In this document: one piece after another, positions 11,413 to 21,860 of the stretch | Numbering within the stretch: position 1 is the stretch's first letter | Layout of the letters: each line of letters starts with the position of its first letter | Assembly: GCA_964016985.1 (NCBI GenBank) | Contig: OZ024830.1 | Coordinates: forward strand, 75,361,763-75,425,762 | DNA: 64,000 nt | DNA from: Anodontia alba | Lineage: Eukaryota > Mollusca > Bivalvia > Lucinida > Lucinidae | Reading direction: 5' to 3' | Translations under genes and position numbers: made by a program | Notes under the pieces: model-generated | What the model was told of the DNA's origin: nothing | Databases searched by the model: none | The model's input: the letters and a program-made list of their open reading frames with translations, nothing else

Positions 11413-11730
11413 ATCAGTCTGCTGGGCTGGTGGCCTAGTGGTTAGCGCACTCGACTTTCAAGCGGGATATCGTGGGTTCGAATACCGCTCGGGTCGAGAT
11501 AATTTTCAGACCATTATTACGCCTAGCTCAAACTCGACGTGCCCTGGATTGAGTATAAAGTGGACAGGGCGGCGCTTGGTGACAGACAGCGGCGGCACCA
11601 AGTGTGCATGGATGACCCATGAAAGCAAGGCTGTACAAATACATGTACATAACAATCGCCGTTGCCTCTATGTGCCTTGGGTGCCTGGTAGCGTTAAAAA
11701 TCCGCACAACAACAACAACAATCAGTCTGC
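11413..11730 (+). mobile_element. tRNA-derived SINE, type 3, with 10-bp target duplication
   Basis: The element (11423-11720) has an A box within TGGCCTAGTGGTTAGCGC and a B box within GGGTTCGAATACC. The body ends in TGGTAGCGTTAAAAATCC and a (CAA)n tail. ATCAGTCTGC is repeated exactly at 11413-11422 and 11721-11730, a clear target-site duplication. Transcription would be by pol III; retroposition relies on a partner LINE. Confidence 0.85.
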
Positions 11731-11785
11731 AAGGCGCTGCCTCTACGTGACTCAGTTGCCTGGTAGCGTTAAACATCTGAATAGA
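11731..11785 (+). repeat. dispersed repeat also found downstream of the cGLR-like duplicates
   Basis: GGCGCTGCCTCTACGTGACT and TTGCCTGGTAGCGTT occur here. The reverse complement is just downstream of both duplicated cGLR-like frames (about 43968-44015 and 52383-52430). Confidence 0.5.
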
Positions 11786-12036
11786 TAGACAGAGAAGTCT
11801 GCAATGGGTAATTAGAATAGTATTTAGCTGTAGACCCAATGTGAGGAATGTACGTCAGCATCTAAGTCTATGTTGTCAGAGCAACCATCCGTAGAAGGAA
11901 AAGATCCCTTGGTTACAGAGCATCTAATGAAGACTGATCAGACTGTTTATTTTCTCGTAGGTGCAAGAATTTCAAGAATACAACCCAGTGCGTTTAATAT
12001 ATCACGTTTTAGTTACTAATTAACCTTGCCAAAAGG

Positions 12037-12038
<2 letters not shown>

Positions 12039-12118
<80 letters not shown>
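12039..12118. repeat. (TA)n microsatellite
   Basis: About 78 bases of TA repeats. Confidence 0.97.
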
Positions 12119-12119
<1 letters not shown>

Positions 12120-12182
12120 AGCTCTGTGTCTAGTCTATATATAGATATGGCGGTCTGGATTTCCGGATTGCCAATATATTTC

Positions 12183-12183
<1 letters not shown>

Positions 12184-12223
<40 letters not shown>
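12184..12223 (+). repeat. (GATA)n microsatellite
   Basis: Ten GATA units. Confidence 0.95.
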
Positions 12224-12225
<2 letters not shown>

Positions 12226-12450
12226 TTTATTTCAAATGCAATAGGCCAACTGGCCCTTGAGCACATAAAATTCATAACATGTTTACAAACATGTGTGCTA
12301 TATGATGGCAAACAAATGTTATAAGTACATGTTATACAATTTCATATACAAGTTAATATTTCCTTCAGACAAGAAAGTTTTTTTCAGTCCGACAGTTAAG
12401 ATATATATAACGGAGAAGTGTGTATATATGTGGTAAGTATCTCAGAATTT

Positions 12451-12559
<109 letters not shown>

Positions 12560-12799
12560 ATTTACATACATATAGAGTTACATACAAACCATACAGATGT
12601 ATATATGCTCATACTCATACATTCAGAGACAACCACAGAAGAAAAGCTCACCCATAGACTAGATAAACATTGAATCACAAAGTAGAATATATATGAAACA
12701 AAAATAATAATAATAATAATAAATAAGTAAACAAAAAGTGACAAACATACGAGCGTACTTATATATTAGCCTAGTAGCTAGGCTATATACTAATATAAG

Positions 12800-13320
12800 T
12801 TCACAAGAAACCTGAATAAAATGTCAAGTCGCTTTATTTTCGAAGAAAAAAGTTTGTGTGTGTGTGTATGTATGTGTGCGCGCATTTTATCTGAGTCTAT
12901 CTTAAAAGTTTGATCACTGTATCTTAAAATAGATTCATCGATGATGTACACATTCTCTAATAATCCAATATTTTAGAGACAGTTCATCCGATAACACGGT
13001 AACAGATATACTGGAAAAAGTAGATTTTCTTATGCACTAAGATGCTATTTTGTATTGGACATGACTCACACATGGCTAACTACACTCTGTGTTAAAAAGC
13101 GCTCACATAATTGTGCGTGTAATATGTTTACATTGTTGCAAGAGTTTGTGTGTAAAATGTATGCTTCACATACCTCTCTTTGCGACGTGAATGACTTGAG
13201 TCAGTCAGCGCCTTTAGTGGTCGCGGAAAATAAATACAATGAAACGGATTTAAGTAAAATATAAGATCATTGCTATTGTAAGTAAAATAATGTTGTAGAA
13301 TTTTAACACTTTGCAACTTA
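12800..13320. other. gene-free stretch
   Basis: No gene recognised. A 69-codon open frame at 13055-13264 (begins MDMTHTWL) shows no known domain and is probably chance. Confidence 0.4.
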
Positions 13321-13815
13321 AGGGAGCGGCCATTTAATTTTTATGGGGGTGGCGGGAAGATTATAATGGCCCTGGATCTTTTTTCTTCAATAAATGGGTC
13401 TACCATTTTTTTTCATTATTTTTGAGTCCCTCGTCCTGTTTTTTTTCCCAATACAACGTCTTTCAAATTGAAATGATACAGAAACAAGAATAAGCCATGT
13501 ATTAGTAGAAAGGATAGCAAAAATATGACTAGCAATATATAAACAAAAGAACTTATTTGGACCTTTATTCTAAACATATTGTTTGCCATTAGATCCTTCC
13601 ATCAATATCATTTGGCCACATATGAATATGTAGATAACTGTGTTTTGGTCAGTCTGATCCTGGCTATTTTTTCAGATGCATGGTCATCCTAGCTATTTGT
13701 TTTCTTGCTTTACTGTGTCCTGGCTTTTTTTTTTAAAATAAAATCTTCCCGTTACCCACCTACCCACCCCCACCCCCGCCTCCCACCTCTCATAAAAATC
13801 AGTTGGTCGCTCTGT
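13320..13815. repeat. inverted repeat pair with G/C-rich arms
   Basis: TTTTATGGGGGTGGCGGGAAGATT (13336-13361) is complementary in part to the AATCTTCCCG...CCACCCCC...CATAAAAAT segment at 13741-13799. The intervening sequence is AT-rich and non-coding. Confidence 0.5.
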
Positions 13816-13964
13816 AAAGTAAAACGAAACCAAAGCATCTTTTTCGGATTCTCTCGTCTCCCTATTTTTCTCCATTATCAGCTCACAAGCTTATGCCATA
13901 GTCTGTTGTCCGTCATTAGCTTTCTTTTCGACATCTCCTCGAGAGCCGTAAGTTGGAGTTAGCT

Positions 13965-14130
13965 AATACTCCTGGTGAGAGGCATCGGGGCGACATGCAG
14001 ATTCGGAATTGCTAAATCCAAAAATTCCAATATCCAAGATGGCGGTCATCTTGAAATTCTTTTAACGACATCTCTCCCCGAACCGAGAGTGGCCATTTTG
14101 AAATTCTTCAAACAACATCTGCTTACGGTA
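13965..14130. repeat. dispersed repeat (CCAAGATGGC type)
   Basis: GGCATCGGGGCGACATGCAGATTCGGAATTGC-like words and ATCCAAGATGGCGGTCATCTT repeat within the segment and again, diverged, at 15215-15560. Confidence 0.55.
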
Positions 14131-14289
14131 AGAGTGCGTGTATGGGTAATCTGTAAGAGTGCAACGTCATTTCTGTTTTTAAATAAACCAGCCTGCGTCA
14201 GAAGAGGTTCGGTGCCTTGGATAATCAGCGTATTTTCCGTAAATACCCAAATATATTTAATGAAGAATACACTTAAAATCAGTTTGTAG

Positions 14290-15210
14290 CATATCAATCT
14301 TGTTGTACGCAAAACTATAATTCCCGACCGCAAAAATTTCACCCAGATAGGATAATTTCCGCACATAAGAGCGACTGGTTCTCTGCGTCATTGTCTAGTT
14401 AAGTGTTAATGACAAAGAATCGCAGATAAATGTTACACTATGGGGTTTTCCAAGATCGCAGAAACATGGCTTCCAGAAAACGAGGAATGAGGAAAAAGAT
14501 TGCAGAACTGCGTCAAATAATATCATGGGGTATTTTAGCCAGTCATCGTCTTTATTTAGTGTGTTACATAAATGATAAGGTCATCGATGCATGCGTTGAC
14601 TGCATACATACTGTGCAAACAGCGTCGGAAGTGAAAGTAGCTCGCAAAACGAGGCAAAACACGGGTTTAAAAGTCAGTAATAAGACTTCAGTACTGGAAA
14701 GCTAAGTACCTTTGATTGGTCATTGCTAGAGCAGATGAACAAAGAAAAAGAAGATCACACAAATATTATGTAAGGTGTTTGGTCATTAAAGAGTTCCCTG
14801 AACACTGTAAAGGACCGTATAGTATGATGACCTTTTTGTCACTTATCTGTATAGTGGATAAATCCTTGTCGTTTGTTGTAATATACATAATATGTTGGCG
14901 ACAGATCTACTCTCTTTTATTGATTTTTGACATTTTTGGATTTAAATCACTCAGTAAGTGCGTTTCTTAGTATTTTAATCATAATCGGTAGTTATTTGGA
15001 CGGTTACATCCGTTTTCTTTTCTTTTTTTTTTTCTTTGTTTGCAAAAATATCAGGGAAATGTCAGGGAATACATTACAGCATGATGAAGCTGGGATACTT
15101 GGTCCCGATGTATCTTTCTTGCTAAATTCATAAAATTTTCGGCTCCAATATTGTCAGGGAAATTTGAATTTATGTCAGGGAAAGGTCAGGGAATTTTGGT
15201 CAGTCCTAAA
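14290..15210. other. gene-free stretch with weak open frames
   Basis: An ATG-initiated frame (the ATG at 14430; a second ATG gives MASRKRGMRKKIAEL) runs to 14705 without recognisable domain. It could be an exon but has no supporting signal. GTCAGGGAA is repeated four times at 15050-15200. Confidence 0.35.
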
Positions 15211-15214
15211 TGTA

Positions 15215-15620
15215 TGAACCCTGATCTGGAGCACTGAGCTCCGTTTCGGTATCCATCAAGACATTTCCTCCCGAACCGAAAGTCAGACTGAGCTGAAACT
15301 TGTTGGGAGGCATCAGGGCAACACTGTGATTGGGAATTGCTTATATTGTTCCGTTTGAATATCCAAGATGGCTTCCATGGTGGCCATCTTGAAATATTTC
15401 AAACGATATATCCTCCTGAATCAAATGTGGCTTTTATCTGAAACTTGATTGGAGACATCAAGTCTGTTTAAGCTGTTAGAAACTTATCAGGGGCATCAAG
15501 GCAACAAGCAGATTCAGAAGTGTTGTAGGCAATCTGTTCTGATAGCCAAATTGGCCAACGTGGCACAATGGAACATATCATGATCAGCCTCTCCCGGGCG
15601 AGCGATTTCTTGCCCACCTG
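15215..15620. repeat. dispersed repeat (CCAAGATGGC type), second copy
   Basis: Repeats CTGAAACTTGTTGGGAGGCATC, GGGCAACA and ATCCAAGATGGCTTCC, related to 13965-14130. Confidence 0.55.
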
Positions 15621-15732
15621 GACCTCTTGTTTATTTTTTTAAACAGTTTTTTGCAAAACAAGTAGATATAATAATGTTTAAGTGCTTGTAGCATGCTGAC
15701 ATGTCTTTATTTCCAATACGATGAATACCTAG

Positions 15733-15869
15733 TGAACCCCATCCTCGGTAACCCAGGTGAGACCCTTGCGTTACACGTCATTCATCACCCCTGGGGCAAG
15801 TTGCTTACGTAATGAATGAAGTATAACGTAATAGGGTCACATCTGGGTTACCGCGGATGATTGAACCCC
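15733..15869. mobile_element. palindromic MITE, family F
   Basis: The outer arms are GAACCCCATCCTCGGTAACCCAG and the matching CTGGGTTACCGCGGATGATTGAACCCC. Inner arms include GTGAGACCCTTGCGTTA against TAACGTAATAGGGTCAC, and ATTCAT against ATGAAT. One copy in the window. Confidence 0.65.
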
Positions 15870-16250
15870 ACTATTGGTTAAAGCTTAGATTACTTATTTT
15901 TGTCTTGACCTTTACCCCAAAACAACGACTGTGATGTGGATTCCCATGTAATGGTTATTTACAGAAATAAGCCCCGTTATTCTCGCTGTGAGGTCAGAGT
16001 GTTGCGTAGGAGTCTGGACTGGAATCCCCGGCCGGGGTCGGGGTGGGGATACTCAGTCAAAGTGAAGCACAACATGATCCCATAGTATCAATTAAGTTTG
16101 TAAACACATGAATTACATGTTATTTATTTTTAGTACATCTCTAATTCATCAAGCATTTTTTGATAATAATCAAGTGTAGCTAATGTGCTACTGAATGGCC
16201 TTGATGGAACTCATGAAGCATCTTTATTGTTAAGAAGTGCCTTATTATCA

Positions 16251-16571
16251 ATGAATCATAGCCGGCCTCGGTGGCTCAGTTGGATGCGCTGTCCGACTGG
16301 AGACCAGGAGGTCGCGGGTTCAACCCCCGCCGAGGTCGGCAACATTCTTTCGTGTAGATTGATCATGAAATATTTTCTACAATCATTCTCTCCTTCCTCA
16401 GATTCAAGAAGGGCAGTTGTCAGTTTCTGGCGAAAGAATGTGCACAATACCGCTTAGAGGACTAAGCCTGCCCCGTAAGCACGTGGTTAGGTAAACTGAC
16501 CGCGCTCGACATGACCCCATTGGGTTGACTGGGCCTTAAAACCCCAACACAAACAAACAATGGATCATACT
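16251..16571 (+). mobile_element. tRNA-derived SINE, type 1, full length
   Basis: The A box TGGCTCAGTTGG lies at 16272-16283 and the B box GGTTCAACCCC at 16317-16327. The conserved body ends TGGGTTGACTGGGCC and an (AAAC)n tail near 16560. Target duplication is ATGAATCATA before and ATGGATCATA after (one mismatch). Other copies: 23943-24253 (+), 33598-33895, 38250-38549 and 57948-58242 (all minus). Confidence 0.9.
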
Positions 16572-17029
16572 GTTTTGTAAATACCTGTACACTCATTACC
16601 ACTGCAGAGCAGACATCATTCAGGTTAAACTTCATTCACCTCTGAAGCTACATATCATTAGCAACCATCCATTTATGATATCCCCGTAGCAGGCTTAGGT
16701 AGTTTATCGTCCCATTTCCAGGTAGGCATGAACCCCTTTCTAGACAGGAATATCTAAACCCCTTCCCAGATTTTTTACTATGAAACACACCCCCGTTCCA
16801 GAAAGACTGAAAATAGAACCCCTTTTGTCAGCGCATCCCTACCCACACGTACACAGTGAGTGCACCCACCTCACCCCCACCCCCACCTCCGGGACTGGAA
16901 TCATGAGATGAGTTTTTAGATATAATAATATATAGTAATCGCAGATAAAATTGGCAGGGCGGAGCTATCGTTTGCGTCTGCTTTTCGAATATTCTATTAA
17001 CAAAACGGAAAACCAAGTCGCCCGATTAT
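16572..17029. other. gene-free stretch
   Basis: AT-rich with a CCCCACC-rich patch at 16860-16890; no gene seen. Confidence 0.5.
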
Positions 17030-17136
17030 CCCAGCTAGCATTCTTTATAAATCTATAGCGAGCAGTTATCGGTCCGTCAGCTACCCTGATAGGCCGATAG
17101 CGGCCCGCTATAGATTTATAAAGAATGCTTACTGGG
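17030..17136. mobile_element. 107-bp palindromic MITE, family A, copy 3
   Basis: CCCAGCTAGCATTCT to AGAATGCTTACTGGG, more diverged than the other copies (mismatches in the GC core) but the same length. Flanked by AT on both sides. Confidence 0.85.
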
Positions 17137-18110
17137 ATGTGAACTCATCAGCTGTGGTGTATATGGCCATTTTTCCGCTTGCAAACATGCGAAAGAGATA
17201 TCGAATCGTCTTTAATATATACTGACAACACCTTAACTGCCCTGCCCTGCCAGTGTATCTGCGGCTACTATACAATGGCCTAGGAACAGTACTCGTATTT
17301 CCGGCAAAACATTAAACATACTGCACTGCTGTGGGATTTATAATGTTGGTATACATTATTTGGAATTGTTAACATGACTAAGTAATACATTTTGACAGTC
17401 TGTTACAAATTTTAAACTAGCATGGGTGGACTTTATTGTTTTGATAATTTATGTGACCTTGGCCATGTTTCAGTATCATTATTCTACAAAATGCGTCAAA
17501 TTTTAGACAAATTAAGCAAATGTGCGAAATGAATATGGAGTTTCGTTGCACTGACTTGCAGGATATTAGGTTAGGGTATATCTCAAGTAGATTATTTGGA
17601 TGATCTTGAAACTATTTTTGAAATAAGCACCCGACAAAATAGTCAAAAGTAAGTCACATTAAGTTTTTTTGGGAGAATTCCTATTATTTTTTATTTGGAT
17701 TGGCATGTGTATGCTTCATATGAAGGGGTGTGTTTATTTATCTGTTTTTCTAAGTTTTTTTTTTCTTTTTTTTTTGTGAAATCATATTATGTTTTATTGG
17801 ATTCGCATGGGTATGCTGTCATATTTTATATTAAGTGAAATTACCCTAGGTAAAACTCCCAGGGTGTATTGGGCCCCAGCATCCTGTGATCATCCCCAAA
17901 AGTATTAAAATTGAAACTGTACCCCAAACTTATCCACGAAAAATGTCTGCAAATTTTAGCATACTCTCAACAACCACCCCCCCCCCTGCCCCAACGAAAC
18001 CCCTCCCCAAAATATTCCCAAATCATACTTGTTTTTGTTTATAAAAGTGTGTTTTACTTATTTCTTCCATAAAAATGGCAAAGATTTTGAATAGTCCTTA
18101 AAATAATCAG
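17137..18110. other. gene-free AT-rich stretch
   Basis: No coding gene. A G(T/C)ATGGGTATGCTTCATAT-like phrase is repeated at about 17700 and 17800. C-rich and T-rich runs occur around 17760 and 17976. Confidence 0.5.
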
Positions 18111-18121
18111 TTTAAGAAGTG

Positions 18122-18200
18122 ATAAAAAAAAAAAAAAAAAAACAACAAAAAAAAACAAAAAAAAAACAAAAAACAAAAAAAAAAAAAAAAAAAAAAACAG
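18122..18200 (+). repeat. A-rich low-complexity tract
   Basis: Nearly 80 bases of A with a few C; no coding value. Confidence 0.9.
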
Positions 18201-18597
18201 AAAAAAACACCTCTGCAAAATCGTCTATATCCCCAAAATAGCATGTTTTTCCTATATATCCTAAATAGTATTTTTTTTTAAATTCTACCCCGCCCCGCCA
18301 CAAAAAACAAAATGTCCCAGCCTTTGTGGTAGGCAAATACATGAATACATTGTAATTACCTGTGTGGAATTATTTGATTACATCTGATTTCGATAACCAT
18401 GACCTCATTTTCAAAGTCAGGACTAGATGAAATAATAAAGAAAAGTCATGAAATTAAGGACTCCATCTGTTATCCTGGAAATCTCAACTGACAGGTATAT
18501 CATTAATATAAGATAAGGCTATGGCAGTTAACTGTGACATTAGACGGGGTGTGTTTATTTATCTATGTTTCTAAATGCACATTGTAACAGTAGTTGT

Positions 18598-18599
<2 letters not shown>

Positions 18600-18645
<46 letters not shown>
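18600..18645 (+). repeat. (GA)n microsatellite
   Basis: About 22 GA units. Confidence 0.95.
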
Positions 18646-18646
<1 letters not shown>

Positions 18647-18789
18647 ACTGATCATGCTTTCTGTGAGTGTGTACGCTGGCGTCTGACTGGTATTCTTCTT
18701 GGCTCCGTTGGCGTCGCGTTAACATGTCCGTGTTCTCTTGTTATTCACACTTTATGTAGGGGAAAGTAGGGTCATGTAGAGGAAAGTGG

Positions 18790-18892
18790 GGGTTTACATG
18801 GGTATGCATTATTTGCGTTATTTTTGCTCAAAGCATAGATTGTGGGTACTCGTTAGAACCGCCTTAATTAGGCGGTTCTAACGAATACTTTC
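18790..18892. mobile_element. family B MITE remnant in the cGLR-like upstream region
   Basis: Retains GGGGTTTACATGGGTATGCATT, GCTCAAAGCATAGATTGTGG and the palindrome TAGAACCGCCTTAATTAGGCGGTTCTA. A more decayed version is in the equivalent place at 49470-49560, so the insertion predates the gene duplication. Confidence 0.65.
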
Positions 18893-19180
18893 AGTTAATG
18901 TAACTGTTTGAAGATGAAATAAGAAACATAATACCAACAATTATCATCCGAAATGTCTCTTGAAGGCACAAAAGAATTCACTATGTCACACGGGTGTGCT
19001 ATCGAACGGGTAGCTTATGGTTTTCTGGTGTAGGGTTCCTGGGCAGTTTCTGTATCTTTGAATGGTACCCGAATCAGTTCAATTTGTATTTGTACAATAA
19101 TTTCAGGACAGCTCGGCCTCAGCGAGGACGTGGACTCCTGGTCAAAATGTTCATTCAGCCAGTATCACAGCAATGAAAAG

Positions 19181-19295
19181 GTTTGGCAGTGACTTACCAT
19201 TCATGTAGCCACTAATATTTTGTAATAAAATGTTTGACAATGACTTACCATTCCTGTAGCCATTAATACTGCAATAAAAAGTTTGGCAATTTTTT
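19181..19295 (+). repeat. ~50-bp leader minisatellite with an 8-codon uORF
   Basis: About 2.3 units of GTTTGGCAATGACTTACC..TGTAGCCA(C/T)TAAT with an AATAAAA word between units. The second unit holds ATG..TAA at 19240-19266, encoding MTYHSCSH. The same octapeptide is encoded at 49822-49848 in the paralogue leader. Confidence 0.65.
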
Positions 19296-19384
19296 TCACT
19301 TAGTGGTATATCATTGAAATGCACTTAAAAATTATAGAAATCGAATAATACACTGGAAATACATTTTAAGAAAGAAATACAAAT

Positions 19385-21541
19385 ATGACGGCAAAATTAG
19401 TTACAAAAGATTCATGCAGTGAAAGTCTTGCCAGACTGCCGTTGGAAGTAAATGTTATAGTATTGGGAAACGATCGTCAAAACAATGACCTGTCCTTAGT
19501 AAAAGATCTGCCGGCAGGCATCAACACAGAGAAGGATACCATAACTGCCTCCAAAACAGCTCTTAGTAATGATTATTTGCTGCATGATTCAGAGAATGTC
19601 GACATAAAGGTAGATTCACTTATAATGAGCGTTGAAGATAATGAATCGTGTGAAACAAAAGACAATAGTACACAGGATCAGTCCGAAGAAACACGAATGG
19701 TATTGCATGAACAGAAAACGCCTGAAGAGCATGAGATACATACAGAAAAACGAACACCGAACAATACACATACACAAACAAAAAGAAAAACAAAGAAAAA
19801 ACGAAAACACCGAACACTAAACAAATTTCTGAATGACTTATACAGTAAAAAACTGGACCTTAATATTAAGTTTAGCAGTCAGGAAATCATCGACATTTAT
19901 AATGCAGTGAAGAAGATGATAAACAATTTAGCTGAAACTATTGGTGAGATAGACGCACGCCTTAGCATAGGTGAAGTAATTTCAGTGGGAAGTGCAAGGG
20001 AAGGAACACAAATCATCAGACCATGTGAATATGACTTTATCTTAACTTTAGATGTTCTCTCTAAACCAGGGACTGTATCTATAACACAAGCGAATTCAGA
20101 TGATGCCAACAGAGAATATATGCGTGTCAAAGTCGAAGACAGTGAGATCAGAACTTTATTGCATGATATTATTGACGATTATTATATCAGAGGATCTCGT
20201 TCATTACCGTCGTTTCGAAAGGGACTCAGACAGTTACTTTCATCAGCGATTCACCAGGCTGTGCTTTTGCGTTCGGAGTCTTCAGTCATTGAGTCGACTG
20301 GTACTCTTACATTCAAACACACAAAGGTTGAAACACATGGCCCTGCTTGGACAACGAGACTGATATGGGAAAGCTATGCAGCCAAAGCAAATATGGACAT
20401 ATCTGTTGATCTTGTTCCTGCTTTGAAGCTAAATGATATTCTAAACCATGTATTGCCATCGGTTCAAAACATATGTTCTTCTTACATTGCCAGTGTCCAA
20501 AATTTTGGCTCGGCGTTACTGATGCCTCGCGAAGGTCAACGTTTTAGAGTAACATTCACTGAGGTGGAATTATTGTTAACGTCACATATGTCTGACCATC
20601 ACAGAAAATGTTACAAACTTTTAAAATATCTCGTAAATGGAGAACCATATCCAGTTGAAAGAAGTGAAACAGGGTTTTTGAAGTATTTACCTTATTTACG
20701 CGATTCTCGTACTGGCGTCCATTCATATTCCATGAAAATAGCAGTCTGGGACCATCATTATAAACATGGATGTTTAGAGGAAAATGATTTGGGTTTGTGC
20801 ATATTGAACATAGGAAGACATTTATCGATTTCTTCTTTCAAAGGCGGTATAAGACAGCCTTTCAATAAAAGTGTAGTGATGAATCCGAATGTGTTCGGTT
20901 ATCCGACAGTTTCTGATGGAAATCAGAAATCCTATATGAATCAAATAAGATTAAGACAGTTGAAAAGCAGTCTTGAAAAGGTAGGCAAAATGCCTACCAA
21001 AGAGTACAATTATGAAACATGTCGGCGAGCTTTTAAATTTACAAACCGCATTACATTGCCATTTTTGTACTTGTACATAGCGTTTACTGTGATTTGTGCT
21101 GTTTCTATGGTTTTACTAAACGGTAAAAGCATCCTGTTTACTTCTCTAGGTTTACTTTTTGGTACTTTTAGCTTGATATACATGTTTTCTGTTCCAAGCT
21201 TTTTTAGGCGACATTTATTAACTCTTGAATCACGCAGACTAACGAAGTTTCGTATCGATACATTGATTTTATTTGTTTATTTTTCAGTATGTTTAATTGG
21301 ATGGAGTTTTTTCTTTCTTTCAGTAGCAGGAAACAATTATGATGACGGAAGAGAAATAAATATCTTTCTTTTTTTATCATATGCCCTTGGCATAGTTTTT
21401 ATGTGCGTTAATCTCCCTACCTTCTCAAAATATTTCAGACTGCACCTGAGTTTTCTAGCTTCATGTGTCATAAGCATACTATTTTTGCAGCTGGGAAGTA
21501 TAAGTATTTATATTTTAACAAAGTTTGAAATAATTGTCTGA
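19385..21541 (+). CDS. cGAS-like (Mab-21 domain) nucleotidyltransferase with C-terminal membrane anchor, 718 aa
   Basis: Single-exon frame from ATG 19385 to TGA 21539-21541. Residues 1-130 are acidic and probably disordered. Residues 133-143 form a Lys/Arg-rich linker (KRKTKKKRKHR). Residues ~160-545 are a Mab-21/cGAS-like domain with the GS motif at 202-203, first acids E215 and D217 in CEYDF, third acid D342 in ISVDLVPAL, and the helical C-lobe words RKCYKLLKYLV and HSYSMKIAVWD. Residues ~554-711 hold about five hydrophobic segments (554-578, 582-606, 622-648, 656-680, 686-711) with a basic loop FRRHLLTLESRR. Family members with these acids make cyclic dinucleotides or similar signals on sensing a ligand, mostly double-stranded RNA or DNA. 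Catalysis is predicted; ligand and product are unknown. The cGAS zinc thumb is not seen. It is paralogous to the frames at 42009 and 50073. Vertebrate cGAS has no such anchor. Confidence 0.88.
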   Translation: MTAKLVTKDSCSESLARLPLEVNVIVLGNDRQNNDLSLVKDLPAGINTEKDTITASKTALSNDYLLHDSENVDIKVDSLIMSVEDNESCETKDNSTQDQSEETRMVLHEQKTPEEHEIHTEKRTPNNTHTQTKRKTKKKRKHRTLNKFLNDLYSKKLDLNIKFSSQEIIDIYNAVKKMINNLAETIGEIDARLSIGEVISVGSAREGTQIIRPCEYDFILTLDVLSKPGTVSITQANSDDANREYMRVKVEDSEIRTLLHDIIDDYYIRGSRSLPSFRKGLRQLLSSAIHQAVLLRSESSVIESTGTLTFKHTKVETHGPAWTTRLIWESYAAKANMDISVDLVPALKLNDILNHVLPSVQNICSSYIASVQNFGSALLMPREGQRFRVTFTEVELLLTSHMSDHHRKCYKLLKYLVNGEPYPVERSETGFLKYLPYLRDSRTGVHSYSMKIAVWDHHYKHGCLEENDLGLCILNIGRHLSISSFKGGIRQPFNKSVVMNPNVFGYPTVSDGNQKSYMNQIRLRQLKSSLEKVGKMPTKEYNYETCRRAFKFTNRITLPFLYLYIAFTVICAVSMVLLNGKSILFTSLGLLFGTFSLIYMFSVPSFFRRHLLTLESRRLTKFRIDTLILFVYFSVCLIGWSFFFLSVAGNNYDDGREINIFLFLSYALGIVFMCVNLPTFSKYFRLHLSFLASCVISILFLQLGSISIYILTKFEIIV

Positions 21542-21729
21542 CTCACTTTCCAGACTGTTTAGGATATTAACTTAATTTCTATTTTTGGAAAGAAGGATCT
21601 GGAATATGATAGATATTTCAACAGTAACTGGTAAATAGTTTGCAAACAGGAACAGTATAATACATTTCTAGACTATTCTCTACTTTTTTGTATCAGAGAA
21701 CTTTTTGTGATTATGAGCAAATTCTTTAT
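21542..21729. other. 3' flank of the 718-aa gene
   Basis: AT-rich; carries no clear AATAAA. A family B-type element is absent here. It leads directly into the promoter-like block at 21730. Confidence 0.4.
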
Positions 21730-21860
21730 TTAGAAAGTTCTCGCAAATCTTTTATCTGGAAAGTTCTAGCAAATATTTCATCTGGAAAGTTCTCTGGATG
21801 GTTCGAGCAGAATCCGTGATGCTATATAAAAGAAGAAAGATTTTTCTATAGTTTCAGTTT
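21730..21860 (+). promoter_or_regulatory. heat-shock-type promoter: three HSE-like sites and a TATA box
   Basis: GAAAGTTC, which fits the GAA-nn-TTC core of a heat-shock element, occurs at 21733-21740, 21759-21766 and 21785-21792, on a 26-bp spacing (repeat word ATCTGGAAAGTTCTAGCAAA). A TATATAAA box is at 21823-21830, about 30 bases after the last site, so a start near 21853-21860 is expected. The layout matches animal hsp promoters. No hsp coding frame follows within the next kilobase. GAGGTAACA at about 21997 could be a splice donor for a non-coding first exon. Function is inferred from motif spacing only. Confidence 0.5.

Larger units (their letters stand above)
18650..19384 (+). promoter_or_regulatory. 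upstream region and 5' leader of the 718-aa cGLR-like gene
   Basis: This region is alignable with 49330-50072 upstream of the 739-aa gene, so it was duplicated with the gene and partly retained. Shared parts in order are GCTTTCTGTGA and GTCTGACTGGT, a family B MITE remnant (18815-18890), TATCTTTGAA..GGTACCCGA, TTTCAGGACAGCTC, and a ~50-bp minisatellite. The TTTCAG|GACAG word in both looks like a 3' splice site, so the coding exon may begin there behind a non-coding first exon. No TATA box is assigned. Confidence 0.5.

Noticed and set aside
14430..14705. 91-aa basic protein
   Set aside because: No recognised domain, no conserved counterpart in the window, and composition like the flanking non-coding sequence; left as a weak possibility only.
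16261..16340. True tRNA gene at TGGCTCAGTTGG ... GGTTCAACCCC
   Set aside because: The same head with a shared 220-bp body and AAAC tail occurs five times with target duplications, so it is a SINE.
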